Counted from the stretch's first letter, positions 52,931 to 62,218 are shown. The stretch is 64,000 bases of DNA from Pseudomonadota bacterium (GCA_003242685.1 QGVD01000005.1:21473-85472), one strand, 5' to 3'. Numbers and translations: made by a program. The notes: a model not told the origin generated them from the sequence alone.

Positions 52931-52959
52931 GGCGGGTCCTTTACAGACCCGACGCCCCC

Positions 52960-53715
52960 GTGACCCACGACAGACGAGCAGGTACGACCGACTTCGGCTT
53001 CCAGGAAGTGCCGTGGGAGGAGAAGGCACGCCGCGTGCGCGGCGTCTTCGACTCCGTCGCCGACCGGTACGACCTCATGAACGACCTCATGTCGGCCGGG
53101 ATCCATCGGGTCTGGAAGCGTTTCACCCTGGGACTCACCGGCCTGCGCCCGGGTCAGCGCGCGCTCGACGTGGCGGGCGGCACCGGCGACCTCGCGGCGG
53201 GAATGGCGCGCCAGGTCGGCCGACACGGTCTGGTCGTCCTCACGGACATCAACGCGTCGATGCTCGCGCGCGGACGCGACCGGCTGATCGACGAGGGGCT
53301 CGTCGGCAACGTGCAGGTCGTCCAGGCCAATGCAGAATGCCTGCCGTTCGCGGACGCCACGTTCGACTGCGTGACCATCGGCTTCGGGCTGCGCAACGTC
53401 ACCGACAAGCAGGCAGCCCTCGCTTCCATGCGCCGGGTGCTGAAACCCGGCGGGCAGCTCCTGGTGCTGGAGTTCTCGCATCCCATCCCGGCGCTGCGGC
53501 CGCTGTACGACGCGTACTCCTTCAACGTCCTGCCGCTCCTCGGACGGGTGGTGGCCGGGGACGAGGCGAGCTACCGGTATCTCGCCGAGTCCATCCGCCG
53601 GCATCCCGATCAGGAAACGCTTCTTGCGATGATGCGGGAGGCGGGGCTCGAGGACTGCCGCTACCACAATCTGACGGGCGGCATCGTGGCCGTCCACCGC
53701 GGCTACCGTTACTGA
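52960..53715 (+). CDS. ubiE: Ubiquinone/menaquinone C-methyltransferase UbiE
   Basis: A 251-residue SAM methyltransferase acting on the quinone ring. It carries 'VFDSVADRYDLMNDLMSAG', motif I 'ALDVAGGTGDLA', 'VTIGFGLRNVTDK' and the C-terminal 'NLTGGIVAVHRGYR'. The start is a GTG at 52960. Followed by ubiJ (13 bases) and ubiB (22 bases) as a standard ubiquinone operon. Confidence 0.96.
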   Translation: MTHDRRAGTTDFGFQEVPWEEKARRVRGVFDSVADRYDLMNDLMSAGIHRVWKRFTLGLTGLRPGQRALDVAGGTGDLAAGMARQVGRHGLVVLTDINASMLARGRDRLIDEGLVGNVQVVQANAECLPFADATFDCVTIGFGLRNVTDKQAALASMRRVLKPGGQLLVLEFSHPIPALRPLYDAYSFNVLPLLGRVVAGDEASYRYLAESIRRHPDQETLLAMMREAGLEDCRYHNLTGGIVAVHRGYRY

Positions 53716-53728
53716 GCGCCCTGGAATC

Positions 53729-54346
53729 ATGCTGATCTCGACTGCCGAGAACCTTCTGAACCGCGGTCTGCCTCGATCGCCGCGCGCGCGCGAGCTCTGT
53801 GCCGAGCTCGCCGGCCGGCGCATCGCCGTCGAGGTGCGCGGCTTCACGCGGGTTCTCGTCGAGTCCGACGGTGTCGCCCTTCGACTGACCTCCGATGCGG
53901 AGACCCCTGCGGACGCCGAGATCAGGGGCGCGCCGATCTCGCTGCTCGCGCTCACCGGCTCGTCGCCGGAGGAAGTCATCCAGCGCGGCGACGTCGAGAT
54001 CGTCGGTGATGCGGAGCTGGCGCAGCGCTTCCGGGAGCTGGCAAGGCTCCTGCGGCCGGACATCGAAGAAGAAGTCGCCATGCTGATCGGCGACGCGCCC
54101 GCGCACCGGCTCGGGCGTTTCGCGCGGATGGCGGTCGGCTGGGGCCGGCGTGCCGTGCGCACGACGGTGGAGAACGTGGCGGAGTACCTCGCGCACGAGC
54201 GCTCCGACCTCGTGCCGCGTGCCGAGGGCGAACAGTTCCTGCGAGGCGTCGACGCGCTGCGCGAGGACGTCGACCGCTTCGAGGCTCGCCTCGAGCTCCT
54301 CGAGCGGCGCAAGGCGGCAGCATCAGGGGAGACGCGCGGCAAGTGA
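53729..54346 (+). CDS. ubiJ: UbiJ ubiquinone biosynthesis accessory factor (SCP2 domain)
   Basis: A 205-residue protein. An SCP2 lipid-binding domain covers about 10-115 ('LRLTSDAETPADAEIRGAPIS', 'GDVEIVGDAELAQRF'), followed by a helical region with a coiled coil near the C-terminus. UbiJ presents hydrophobic intermediates to the Ubi enzymes and binds UbiK, whose gene is at 10.8 kb. Confidence 0.9.
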   Translation: MLISTAENLLNRGLPRSPRARELCAELAGRRIAVEVRGFTRVLVESDGVALRLTSDAETPADAEIRGAPISLLALTGSSPEEVIQRGDVEIVGDAELAQRFRELARLLRPDIEEEVAMLIGDAPAHRLGRFARMAVGWGRRAVRTTVENVAEYLAHERSDLVPRAEGEQFLRGVDALREDVDRFEARLELLERRKAAASGETRGK

Positions 54347-54368
54347 CGCACGAGATGGGGGGTAGCCG

Positions 54369-56006
54369 ATGAGGCTGCGCGTGCTCGTGCGCCTCATCCA
54401 GATCCAGCGCGTGCTCCTCAAGCACGGGCTCGACGATCTCGTGCGCGCGACGCATCTCTACCGCCCGATGCGATTCCTTTTCTATCTCTCGCCGGACGTG
54501 TGGTTCGAGCGGCGCCGCAAGGCGAGCCGCGGCGAGCGGCTGCGCCTTGCGCTCGAGGAGCTGGGCCCGATCTTCGTGAAGTTCGGCCAGGCGGTTTCGA
54601 CCCGGCGCGATCTGCTGCCCCCCGACATCGCGGACGAGCTCGCGAAGCTCCAGGACCGGGTGCCGCCGTTCCCCGGATCGATTGCGCGCGAGAGCCTCGA
54701 GCGCACCTACGGGCGGCCGCTCAGCGAGGTGTTCGCATCGTTCGACGAGACACCGCTCGCGGCAGCTTCCATCGCACAGGTGCACGTCGCACGCCTGCCC
54801 GACGGCAAGGAAGTGATCGTCAAGGTGCTGCGGCCCGGCATGCGCGAGGTGATCGAGCGCGACATCGAAGTGCTCTACACGCTCGCCGAGCTCGCCGAGC
54901 GCTACTCCGCGGAAGCCCGTCGTCTCCGCCCGCGGGAAGTCGTGGCGGAGTACGAGAAAACCGTGCTCGACGAGCTCGATCTGCTGCGCGAAGCCGCGAA
55001 CGCGTCGCAGCTCCGGCGCAACTTCGAGGGCTCGACGCAGCTCTACGTGCCCGAGGTCTACTGGGACTGGTGCCGTGTCGACGTGATGGTGATGGAACGC
55101 ATCCACGGCGTGCCCATCAGCGACATGGCGCGGCTGCGCGCCGCGGGCGTCGATATCCCCAAGCTCGCGCGCAACGGCGTCGAGATCTTCTTCACCCAGG
55201 TGTTCCGGCACAACTTCTTCCATGCCGACATGCACCCGGGGAACATCTTCGTGCTCATCGACGACCCGGCGAACCCGCGCTACGCGGCCGTGGACTTCGG
55301 CATCGTGGGCACGCTCGACCCGCGCGACCAGCACTACCTGGCGCAGAACTTCCTCGCGGTGTTCGACCGCGACTACCGGCGGGTGGCTACGCTCCACGTG
55401 GAATCCGGCTGGGTGCCGCCCAACACGCGCGTCGACGAGATGGAATCCGCCGTGCGCACCGTGTGCGAGCCGATCTTCGACCGGCCGCTCAAGGACATTT
55501 CCTTCGGCCACCTGCTGTTGCGCCTGTTCGAGATCTCGCGGCGCTTCGACATGGTGATCCAGCCGCAGCTCATTCTCCTGCAGAAGACGCTGCTCAACGT
55601 GGAAGGTCTCGGTCGCGAGCTCTATCCCGATCTCGACATCTGGAGCACCGCAAGCCCGATCCTGCGCGAATGGATGCGCGAGCGCGCGAGCGCCCGCGGC
55701 GTGCTCAGGAGCCTGCGCGCCCAGCTCCCGGAGGTGATGGACGCGATCCGCGCGCTGCCGCCGATCGTGAAGAGCGCCGTTCAGCGCGCCCAGGACGGAA
55801 GGCTGCGCCTCACGGTGGAGTCGCCCGAGATCGAGTCGCTCAAGGCGACCATCCGCGAGACGAACCGCCGCCGCGACGGCGTGATCGCGGGATCGGCGGT
55901 TCTGCTCGGCGGACTGGTCTGGCTCGCCGTCGACCACAATCCAGCCTGGCCGGGCTGGGTGCTGGCGGCGATCGGAACGCTGATCATTCTTCTGGGCCGG
56001 CGCTGA
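54369..56006 (+). CDS. ubiB: UbiB ABC1/ADCK-family atypical kinase
   Basis: A 545-residue membrane-associated kinase-like ATPase needed for ubiquinone synthesis. The family KxGQ motif is in 'FVKFGQAVSTRRDLLPPD', the Ala-rich nucleotide loop in 'PLAAASIAQVHVARL', the catalytic Asp in 'FFHADMHPGNIF' and the DFG motif in 'AVDFGIVGTLD'. The C-terminus has two transmembrane helices ('VIAGSAVLLGGLVWL' and the last 20 residues). Third gene of ubiE-ubiJ-ubiB. Confidence 0.95.
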   Translation: MRLRVLVRLIQIQRVLLKHGLDDLVRATHLYRPMRFLFYLSPDVWFERRRKASRGERLRLALEELGPIFVKFGQAVSTRRDLLPPDIADELAKLQDRVPPFPGSIARESLERTYGRPLSEVFASFDETPLAAASIAQVHVARLPDGKEVIVKVLRPGMREVIERDIEVLYTLAELAERYSAEARRLRPREVVAEYEKTVLDELDLLREAANASQLRRNFEGSTQLYVPEVYWDWCRVDVMVMERIHGVPISDMARLRAAGVDIPKLARNGVEIFFTQVFRHNFFHADMHPGNIFVLIDDPANPRYAAVDFGIVGTLDPRDQHYLAQNFLAVFDRDYRRVATLHVESGWVPPNTRVDEMESAVRTVCEPIFDRPLKDISFGHLLLRLFEISRRFDMVIQPQLILLQKTLLNVEGLGRELYPDLDIWSTASPILREWMRERASARGVLRSLRAQLPEVMDAIRALPPIVKSAVQRAQDGRLRLTVESPEIESLKATIRETNRRRDGVIAGSAVLLGGLVWLAVDHNPAWPGWVLAAIGTLIILLGRR

Positions 56007-56130
56007 ATGCCGCAGGGATCGTCCCCCGAGCCGTTCGAGCCCGAATCCCGCCGCCGCGCGTCGCTGGACGCAGGCGGCACCGACTGGTAGCCTGCGCCGC
56101 CCTCTCCTGCCGAGGCATCTTTCGCTTCAC

Positions 56131-57525
56131 ATGCAAGGCCCGCGTTCACTCACGGAAGGATCGATCAGCCGGAACCTGCTGGTCTTCATGCTGCCGATCC
56201 TCCTCGGCAACGTGCTGCACTCGCTGAACGGGTCGATCAACTCCATCTGGATCGGACGCTTCCTGGGCGAGGCCGCGCTCACCGCCTCGGCGAACGCCAA
56301 CGTCGTCATCTTCCTGCTGATCGGCGGCGTGTTCGGCATCTCGATGGCGACGACCATCCTGGTCGGCCAGCACATCGGCGCACGCGACATGCCCGGCGCG
56401 AAGCGGGTGGTGGGCGCAAGTGCATCGTTCTTCTTTCTCTCGTCGCTCGCCATGGCCCTCCTCGGCTGGTTCGCCGCCGAGCCCCTGCTCGTCGGGATGA
56501 GCACACCCGCCGACGCGATGCCCTATGCCATGGCCTACATGCGCATGTTCTTCCTGGCGCTGCCGTTCATGTGCATGCACGCGTTCATCATGGCCGTGCT
56601 GCGCGGCGCCGGGGACTCGCGCACGCCGCTCAACTTCCTGGCGCTCGGCATCTTCCTCGACATCGTGCTCAACCCGGTGCTGATCTTCGGCGTCGGCCCG
56701 ATTCCGGCGTTCGGCATCACCGGCTCCGCGCTCGCGACCTTCATCGCACAGGGCGTGAGCCTCGTGGCGCTGATCGTGCACCTCTACCGCCGCCGCAATC
56801 CGCTCTGCCTGCACCGCGACGAGCTGCGTCTCCTCTCCGTGGACTGGGCGCTCGTCGGCGTGCTCGTCCGCAAGGGCATACCGATGGGCCTGCAGCTCAT
56901 CGTGATCTCGGTGAGCTCGGTGCTCATGATCACGCTCGTCAACCGCTTCGGCGTGGACACCACGGCCGCCTACGGCGCTGCGTTCCAGCTCTGGAACTAC
57001 ATCCAGATGCCGCAGTTCGCGCTCGGCATGGCGGTCTCGGCCATGGCCGCGCAGAACGTCGGCGCGCAGAAGTGGGACCGCGTGAACGCCACCGCCCGCA
57101 TCGGCGTGATCTACAGCGTGCTGCTCACCGGAACGCTGGTAACCCTGGTCGAGATCTTCAGCAGCTGGGCGCTCGGCATCTTCCTGCCCGTGGGCTCCCC
57201 GGCGCTCGCCATCGCCGAGCACCTGAACCGCATCGTCGCATGGTCCTTCGTCTTCTTCGGGATCTCGATGGTGCTCTTCGGCATCGTCCGCGCCACGGGC
57301 GCAGTGATGGCGCCGCTCGCGATCCTGGCGTGCTCGCTGCTGCTCGTGCGCTTCCCCGTCGCAGAGCTGATGCTCGACCGCTGGCAGGCCGACGCGATCT
57401 GGTGGAGCTTCCCGATCTCTTCGATCGTCGCCGTCGTGCTCGCCATTCTCTACTACCGCTTCGGCAACTGGCGGCATGCGCGCATGATGGCGCCGCAGCG
57501 CGCGGCTTCCTCTCCGCGTTCCTGA
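56131..57525 (+). CDS. MATE-family multidrug/cation efflux transporter
   Basis: A 464-residue inner-membrane antiporter with 12 predicted helices. Family features are the N-terminal 'LVFMLPILLGNVLHSLNGSINSIWIGRFLG' region, 'VLRGAGDSRTPL' in the first half and 'GIVRATGAVMAPL' in the second. It probably exports organic cations by Na+ or H+ exchange. Substrate unknown. Stands alone after ubiB with 124 bases between. Confidence 0.88.
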   Translation: MQGPRSLTEGSISRNLLVFMLPILLGNVLHSLNGSINSIWIGRFLGEAALTASANANVVIFLLIGGVFGISMATTILVGQHIGARDMPGAKRVVGASASFFFLSSLAMALLGWFAAEPLLVGMSTPADAMPYAMAYMRMFFLALPFMCMHAFIMAVLRGAGDSRTPLNFLALGIFLDIVLNPVLIFGVGPIPAFGITGSALATFIAQGVSLVALIVHLYRRRNPLCLHRDELRLLSVDWALVGVLVRKGIPMGLQLIVISVSSVLMITLVNRFGVDTTAAYGAAFQLWNYIQMPQFALGMAVSAMAAQNVGAQKWDRVNATARIGVIYSVLLTGTLVTLVEIFSSWALGIFLPVGSPALAIAEHLNRIVAWSFVFFGISMVLFGIVRATGAVMAPLAILACSLLLVRFPVAELMLDRWQADAIWWSFPISSIVAVVLAILYYRFGNWRHARMMAPQRAASSPRS

Positions 57526-57817
57526 TCCTCCTCCCCACCCGCGCTGCTCGACACTGTCTCTCGCGCAGTGCCGCTCTTTCCGCGTGGGCGCACAGGGCAT
57601 TAGCGCGCACTGCGTACGGACCTGATGGACCGTACCCCTGCGCTGATGAATGCTGGTCGAGCGCCCTGCCGTGGCCAGTGGGTGGCGAGCGGAGATACCA
57701 TCCCGCCCGGCGCGGTATCCACAGACACCCTGAGAATGTCCGCGGCAGAAAGAAGCGGGCACCCCGACGCATGGTCAGGTGCGTCCGACGTGCTTCAGTG
57801 GCTTCGTGACATCCTGC
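57526..57817. other. Region without a recognisable gene
   Basis: Short frames only. A 6-bp inverted repeat (GATACC/GGTATC) occurs near 57694-57719. The DNA appears less constrained than its neighbours. Confidence 0.5.
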
Positions 57818-58184
57818 ATGGAACGACGGAGCTCGAAGTGGTGGGCGCCCGTCAAGAGCCTTCTCGTCTGGCTTCGAGATCTCTTCGATGTTGACTCCAT
57901 TCTCGGGCAACGGCGGGAACGTCGTATCAGTTCCTGAAAGCGCGTTGGTATCCTCGATACCTCATTTCTGTGTACGCGCTGTTCGTCATACTCACGTACT
58001 GGGCACACGTGATCCGCGGAGTTTCCGCTTCACCGTTCCGGCGGCCGTGGCCCTCGGCTTTCTGAACCTCAAGTTCGTGAAGTTCTGCCTGAACTGTGGA
58101 TACCGCAACATCGTCCGGGGAGGTGGTGTGGACTACTGCCATGGCTGCGGTGCCGAGTTGCCGCGCTCGCGGCCGGATCGTTGA
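57818..58184 (+). pseudogene. Possible broken gene for a small membrane protein with C-terminal zinc ribbon
   Basis: Protein-like segments occur in three frames in order. 'MERRSSKWWAPVKSLLVWL' (from ATG 57818, stop at 57935-57937) comes first. 'YQFLKARWYPRYLISVYALF' (from 57925, stop near 58064) follows with a likely transmembrane helix. Last is 'FVKFCLNCGYRNIVRGGGVD' with a second pair 'CHGCGAEL', a C-x2-C...C-x2-C zinc ribbon ending at 58184. Joined, they would make one protein of about 120 residues interrupted by two frameshifts. The alternative is a single 98-residue frame (57888-58184) using only the ribbon part. Confidence 0.35.
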
Positions 58185-58226
58185 GGCGCGCCCTCCGCTT
58201 TGATCGTGGCTTGATCGGCTGCGCTC

Positions 58227-58718
58227 ATGCTCATCCGCTTCACCAGACTTACGAACGACCGCCACCGATTCGAGATCGTGCGCGACGATGGAACGCGGGA
58301 GTCGCACGAGCTGGAGACGCGCTCGACGCTCGTGCACGATCTCGCACACTACGCGGTCGAGCTCGAAGGCGGGTTGAGCCGTTCGTTCTACGGACGGCTG
58401 GCCCGGGGGATGAAATACTCCGAGCTCACGACCGTACCGCCCGAAGGGCCTGAGGCGATGCAGACCGAGCGTGTCGTGGCCATGGTTCAGGGCACGCTGA
58501 AGACGGCTGCCCAAAGCAGGCCCGATCCTGCGCGACTGTTCCAGAGCGTGATAGCGAGTTTCGACGCGACGGGTGATGAACGCCCCGCCTGGCTCACCGT
58601 CGACCTCATGGCGCGGATCATCGACCGGCGGCGCCGGGTATACGGCCAGTGGCGCGCCACGCCGTTTCACGAAACCCTTGAACTGAAGTTCGACGTTCGG
58701 CCGAGTCCTGTCGCGTGA
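58227..58718 (+). CDS. Conserved hypothetical protein
   Basis: A 163-residue soluble protein beginning 'MLIRFTRLTNDRHRFEIVRDDGTRES' with regular beta strands in the first 60 residues and helices thereafter ('LVHDLAHYAVELEGGLSRSFYGRLARG'). The His-Asp/Leu-rich helix 'LVHDLAHYAVE' could be functional. The frame is intact and of normal composition. Family function is unknown. Confidence 0.65.
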   Translation: MLIRFTRLTNDRHRFEIVRDDGTRESHELETRSTLVHDLAHYAVELEGGLSRSFYGRLARGMKYSELTTVPPEGPEAMQTERVVAMVQGTLKTAAQSRPDPARLFQSVIASFDATGDERPAWLTVDLMARIIDRRRRVYGQWRATPFHETLELKFDVRPSPVA

Positions 58719-58799
58719 CCTTCATGCGAGCCCCCAATAGTACATTTGGCGGTACGCGGGGCCGCAGCACGCAGCTCAGTCTCCCGCGGCAGCGTTGAT

Positions 58800-59184
58800 A
58801 TGAGCGAACGTTTGCGATCGATCGTGGAGTCTATGGCCACAAGGCCAGGTGACGACGTGCTCGAGATCGGGTGCGGTCATGGCGTTGCAGCTGCCATGAT
58901 CTGCGAGAAGCTCGCGACAGGACGCCTCGTGGCGATCGATCGCTCGCGGAAGATGATCGATGCATCCGTCCGCCGGAACGGAAAGTACATCGAAGCGGGA
59001 ATCGCGGAGTTCCGAGTTGCCGACGTGCTCGACTATGACCCCGGACCCCGGCGATTCGACAGGATTCTCGCCGTCCGTGTCGGCCTGTTTCACCGGGGGC
59101 GGGGAAGCCGCGGAGGCACGTCGCCGTACCCAGAAATGGCTCAAGCGCGACGGAAAGATGCCCCTCGTGTATGACGAGCCGTAG
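58800..59184 (+). pseudogene. Frameshifted class I SAM methyltransferase
   Basis: Begins with intact motif I 'DDVLEIGCGHGVAAAMIC' (about 19-36) and 'ATGRLVAIDRSRKMIDA', running to 'RILAVRVGLFHR'. From about 59093 the sensible continuation moves to another frame ('ARRRTQKWLKRDGKMPLVYDEP', stop at 59182-59184). The shift lies in the G-rich run at about 59094-59106. In homologs the two parts form one small methyltransferase of about 125 residues. A real mutation or a sequencing error in a homopolymer are both possible. Confidence 0.65.
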
Positions 59185-59231
59185 AAGACGAACATAAGAG
59201 CCACGCACCGCGTTTCGGGCGAGTCGCGCGT

Positions 59232-59585
59232 ATGGAGATCATCAGGTTCGGACGCACTGACGCGAAGAAGATCCTTGCGTTCGGGTCACGACGCAGCGCG
59301 AGCGTGCCGCTCGCGAGTGGCTCCGGCAATGCACATGCGTACTGCATCTATTTCAGGCCTGGCGGGATGATCGGGCCCCATGTCGCGGGCTTCGATCAGC
59401 TGTTTCTCGTCGTATCGGGCCGCGGCTGGGTCTCGGGGCGTGATGGAAAGCGATTCGCGCTGCGCGCCGGTCAGGGCGCGATCTTTCGCCGCGGCGAAAT
59501 GCATTCCAAGGGAAGTCGCACCGGAATGACGGCGATGATGTTCCAGGTTACACGGCTGCGCCGCCGGGCCAGACGTGTGCGGTGA
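59232..59585 (+). CDS. Cupin-domain protein
   Basis: A 117-residue single cupin. The first motif region is 'GGMIGPHVAGFDQLFLVVSGRGWVSG' and the second is 'LRAGQGAIFRRGEMHSKGS'. Metal-binding His residues are fewer than in classical cupins, so metal binding is doubtful. The Arg-rich tail is unremarkable. Function unknown. Confidence 0.75.
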   Translation: MEIIRFGRTDAKKILAFGSRRSASVPLASGSGNAHAYCIYFRPGGMIGPHVAGFDQLFLVVSGRGWVSGRDGKRFALRAGQGAIFRRGEMHSKGSRTGMTAMMFQVTRLRRRARRVR

Positions 59586-59734
59586 GCGATCATCGCCCTC
59601 GTCGAGCCGTTGCAGCAGACCGTGCAATCCGATCGCCTGTGCGTCGCGACTGCGCTATCTTCCGTGCGCTCGCGGCGCGCGGCACTTGGCAGCGTGTCGA
59701 CCTGGAACCGGAACGTCAGACGGCGGGAAGGGCA

Positions 59735-60121
59735 ATGAAACGCTTGTGGACGATCATCGGCGTCAACGATGTTGCCCGGAGCTTCGCGTGGTATCAGTCT
59801 CTCCTGGGGCTTCCTCCCACGCAGCCCGCTCACGACTGTTTCGGTGTCCTCGAAGCGGACGGCGCCGTTCTGCTCTGCCTGCATCGGTGGGGCGACCACG
59901 AGCATCCGCCACTCGCCAGCCCGGCTCGTGCCGCACCCGGCAACGGGCTGCTGCTCTTCTTTCGCGTGGATGACTTCGACGATGCGCTGGCGCGTGCGCG
60001 CACGCTCGTCGATGCGCTCGAGGAGGAGCCGCACGTCAATCCCGGCACCGGTACCCGGGAGTTTGCGCTACGTGACCCGGATGGCTACTACGTGATGGTG
60101 AGCGCGCTTCCCGCCGCCTGA
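59735..60121 (+). CDS. VOC (glyoxalase/bleomycin resistance) superfamily protein
   Basis: A 128-residue vicinal-oxygen-chelate fold protein: 'IIGVNDVARSFAWYQSLLGLPP' at the start and 'ALRDPDGYYVMVS' at the end are the family signatures. ATG 59735 has a GAAGG site; the frame upstream (to 59582) is not supported. Substrate unknown. Confidence 0.82.
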   Translation: MKRLWTIIGVNDVARSFAWYQSLLGLPPTQPAHDCFGVLEADGAVLLCLHRWGDHEHPPLASPARAAPGNGLLLFFRVDDFDDALARARTLVDALEEEPHVNPGTGTREFALRDPDGYYVMVSALPAA

Positions 60122-60231
60122 CAGGCTCCTGCAGGCAGACGAGCAATCGCCAGGCTGCAGTCCCTGCTCACCCTCCGCACGAATCTTGCTGCGTCGCGTG
60201 GAAGTCCTATCCACGCATTCAGGAGATTCGC

Positions 60232-60666
60232 ATGAAAGTCAGTGAAGTCATGTCGCCCAACGTCGAGCTCGCGAGCCCGGATGATACGCTTCAGCAGGCG
60301 GCGAAGAAGATGGCTCGCATCGACAGCGGCGTGCTTCCGGTAGCGCAGGACGATCGTCTCGTCGGCATGATCACGGACCGCGATATCGCGATCCGCGCCG
60401 TGGCCGAAGGCAAGAATCCCGCGCGCACGACCGTAGGCGAAGTGATGACGCAGGACGTCAAGTACTGCTTCGACGACGAGGATCTCGACGAGGTTTCGGA
60501 CAACATGGCCGAGCTGCAGATCCGCCGGCTGCCGGTCGTCAATCGCGACAAGCGCCTGGTCGGCATCATCTCGCTGGGAGACATCGCACGACGCTATCAG
60601 CCGCGCGAAACCGGCGAGACGCTGCGCGGCATCTCGCAGCCCTCGGGTGAGCAGCGACCGAGCTGA
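60232..60666 (+). CDS. Tandem CBS-domain protein
   Basis: A 144-residue protein consisting of two CBS domains (about 7-60 and 72-125), each ending with a glycine-rich 'LVGMITDRDIAIR' or 'LVGIISLGDIARR'. Stand-alone CBS pairs bind adenine nucleotides and act as energy or stress sensors. A GGAG ribosome site precedes ATG 60232. Confidence 0.9.
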   Translation: MKVSEVMSPNVELASPDDTLQQAAKKMARIDSGVLPVAQDDRLVGMITDRDIAIRAVAEGKNPARTTVGEVMTQDVKYCFDDEDLDEVSDNMAELQIRRLPVVNRDKRLVGIISLGDIARRYQPRETGETLRGISQPSGEQRPS

Positions 60667-60687
60667 AGGCTCCGGACTCGACCGCGT

Positions 60688-61410
60688 CTATCGCTTCGGA
60701 GCGGTTGTCGCGGACGCGGCGGGCTCGATCCAGAGTGCGCGTGCGCGTCCGCACAGCTCGCCGTCTTCGTCGAAGATGGCGGTCCCTACTTCGTGCTTGC
60801 GGCCGCTCGATTGCAGGTGCCAGCCGATCACGGTGCACTGCTCGTCGACGTGCACGAGCCTGTCGGCATGCGCCGTGAATTCGCCGAGCACGATGATCCG
60901 CCCCGTCTGACCGATCGCGAAGTTTCCGGGACAGTCGAGAGCCGCCCACATGAACTCGGGCCGCACCTTGCCGTCGCCGCGATCGAGTGACGGATCGGGT
61001 GTCCAGGGTGCGGCGACGAGGCTGCGTCCGGCGACCCGACCGGCGAATATGCGCAGGCCATCGCCCCGTTCGCGATGGGGACCGCACACGAAGCACGTCG
61101 GGAACGGGTGCCACTCGAATCCGGCGTAGCGACGCGACGCTTCGATCGCCTCCTCGCGGCTCGGCGGTGCAGGCACGTCGAGGTCGATCGTCGCCGGCCA
61201 CGCCTGACCGATGAGAGTCTCGCCGTCGAGGACCGCGAGGCTGCCGTCGGGCTGTTCCTTCACCTGCAGCTCGGTATCGAGCGGCGGCGGCCGCAGCAGG
61301 CGTACGCGCAGCGTCTGCTGGGTCAGACCCGCGACGAGACCCGAGAAGTAGCCGCCGTTGGCCGACTGCGGTGGACCATGAAAACGATTCGCGATGGTAA
61401 GCGTCGCCAT
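60688..61410 (-). CDS. Hotdog-fold thioesterase-like protein
   Basis: A 240-residue protein with two hotdog-like halves: 'RFHGPPQSANGGYFSGLVAG' in the first and 'VRPEFMWAALDCPGNFAIG' in the second. A Cys pair in 'TCFVCGPHRE' could bind metal or be structural. ATG 61410 has AGGAGG ten bases upstream and begins 'MATLTIANRF'. Lies 31 bases after trpA on the same strand and could be read through from it. Substrate unknown. Confidence 0.75.
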   Translation of the reverse strand: MATLTIANRFHGPPQSANGGYFSGLVAGLTQQTLRVRLLRPPPLDTELQVKEQPDGSLAVLDGETLIGQAWPATIDLDVPAPPSREEAIEASRRYAGFEWHPFPTCFVCGPHRERGDGLRIFAGRVAGRSLVAAPWTPDPSLDRGDGKVRPEFMWAALDCPGNFAIGQTGRIIVLGEFTAHADRLVHVDEQCTVIGWHLQSSGRKHEVGTAIFDEDGELCGRARALWIEPAASATTAPKR

Positions 61411-61441
61411 GGCCGCCGATCCTCCTGCGAAACCGTAAACT

Positions 61442-62218
61442 TCAGCGCGTGGACGGCCGCAGACTCTCCAGCCACTGGCGCGCGTCGCCGCCACGCTCGA
61501 GCACTTCCACCAGCGCGGAGCCCACGATGACGCCATCCACGTGGCCGCGCAAGCGTTCGATCTGCTCGCGGCTCCGGATGCCGAACCCGGCACAGACCGG
61601 AACGCGCGCGAGCGCACGCACGCGGTCGAAGTAGTCGAGCACGTCCTGCGGCACGTCCACGTTGCGGCCGGTCGTGCCCGTCCGTGTCACGGCATAGACG
61701 AATCCCTGGCTGGCGGCGCAGAGCCGCTCGAGCCGCGAGCTTTCCGTCACGGGAGTCACCATCTGCACGAGCGCGAGCCCGTGCGGATCGAGCGCGGCGC
61801 GCAGCTCGTCGCTCTCGTCGAACGGCAGATCCGGCACGATGAGCCCCGAGATTCCCGCCCGCGCCGCGCGTTCCGCCAGGCGGTCGATGCCGAGCGAGAG
61901 CAGAGGGTTGAGATAGCTCATGAGCAGGAGCGGCGCATCGGGACGCGGCATCGCCTCGAGCTCGTCGAGAATCCAGCGCAGACTCACGCCCTGCTGGAGC
62001 GCAACCTGGCTGGATCTCTGGATCGTGACGCCGTCCGCCATCGGATCGGTGAACGGTACGCCGATCTCGACGACGTCCGCGCCGCCTGCGACCTGCTGCA
62101 GGTGCTCGCGGAAACGTTCGCGGCTCGGAAAACCCGCCGTCATGAATGCCACCAGCGCGGGCTCGCCGCGGGAGGTGCGTGCGCGGATGGCCGCGGTGAT
62201 TCGTTCGTGTGCCTTCAT
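61442..62218 (-). CDS. trpA: Tryptophan synthase alpha subunit
   Basis: A 258-residue TIM-barrel subunit that cleaves indole-3-glycerol phosphate to indole. The catalytic Glu lies in 'VVEIGVPFTDPMADG' and the Asp in 'GLIVPDLPFDES', with phosphate binding by 'CAGFGIRSREQ' and 'GVIVGSAL'. ATG 62218 overlaps the trpB stop by four bases, giving equal synthesis of the subunits. Confidence 0.96.
   Translation of the reverse strand: MKAHERITAAIRARTSRGEPALVAFMTAGFPSRERFREHLQQVAGGADVVEIGVPFTDPMADGVTIQRSSQVALQQGVSLRWILDELEAMPRPDAPLLLMSYLNPLLSLGIDRLAERAARAGISGLIVPDLPFDESDELRAALDPHGLALVQMVTPVTESSRLERLCAASQGFVYAVTRTGTTGRNVDVPQDVLDYFDRVRALARVPVCAGFGIRSREQIERLRGHVDGVIVGSALVEVLERGGDARQWLESLRPSTR

Larger units (their letters stand above)
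52414..52959. other. Intergenic region holding an orphan leftward terminator
   Basis: No convincing protein gene. Short minus-strand frames (about 53 and 101 codons) lack domains and ribosome sites. A strong leftward terminator at 52661-52695 has no assigned upstream gene. A TAGAAT element near 52925 serves ubiE. The stretch from 52696 to about 52920 could encode a small RNA on the minus strand. Confidence 0.5.

Noticed and set aside
52724..53029. A 101-codon minus-strand frame ahead of the orphan terminator
   Set aside because: No ribosome site or domain, and it overlaps the start of ubiE; considered but not supported as a gene.
50815..54351. A 1178-codon open frame on the minus strand across ubiE and ubiJ
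   Set aside because: Only the part from 52413 down has domains (FAD, Rieske). The rest is antisense to ubiE/ubiJ and a product of high GC with few stop codons.
57690..57722. Inverted repeat suggesting an insertion sequence end
   Set aside because: Only 6 bp (GATACC/GGTATC), no second copy, no transposase fragment and no target duplication.
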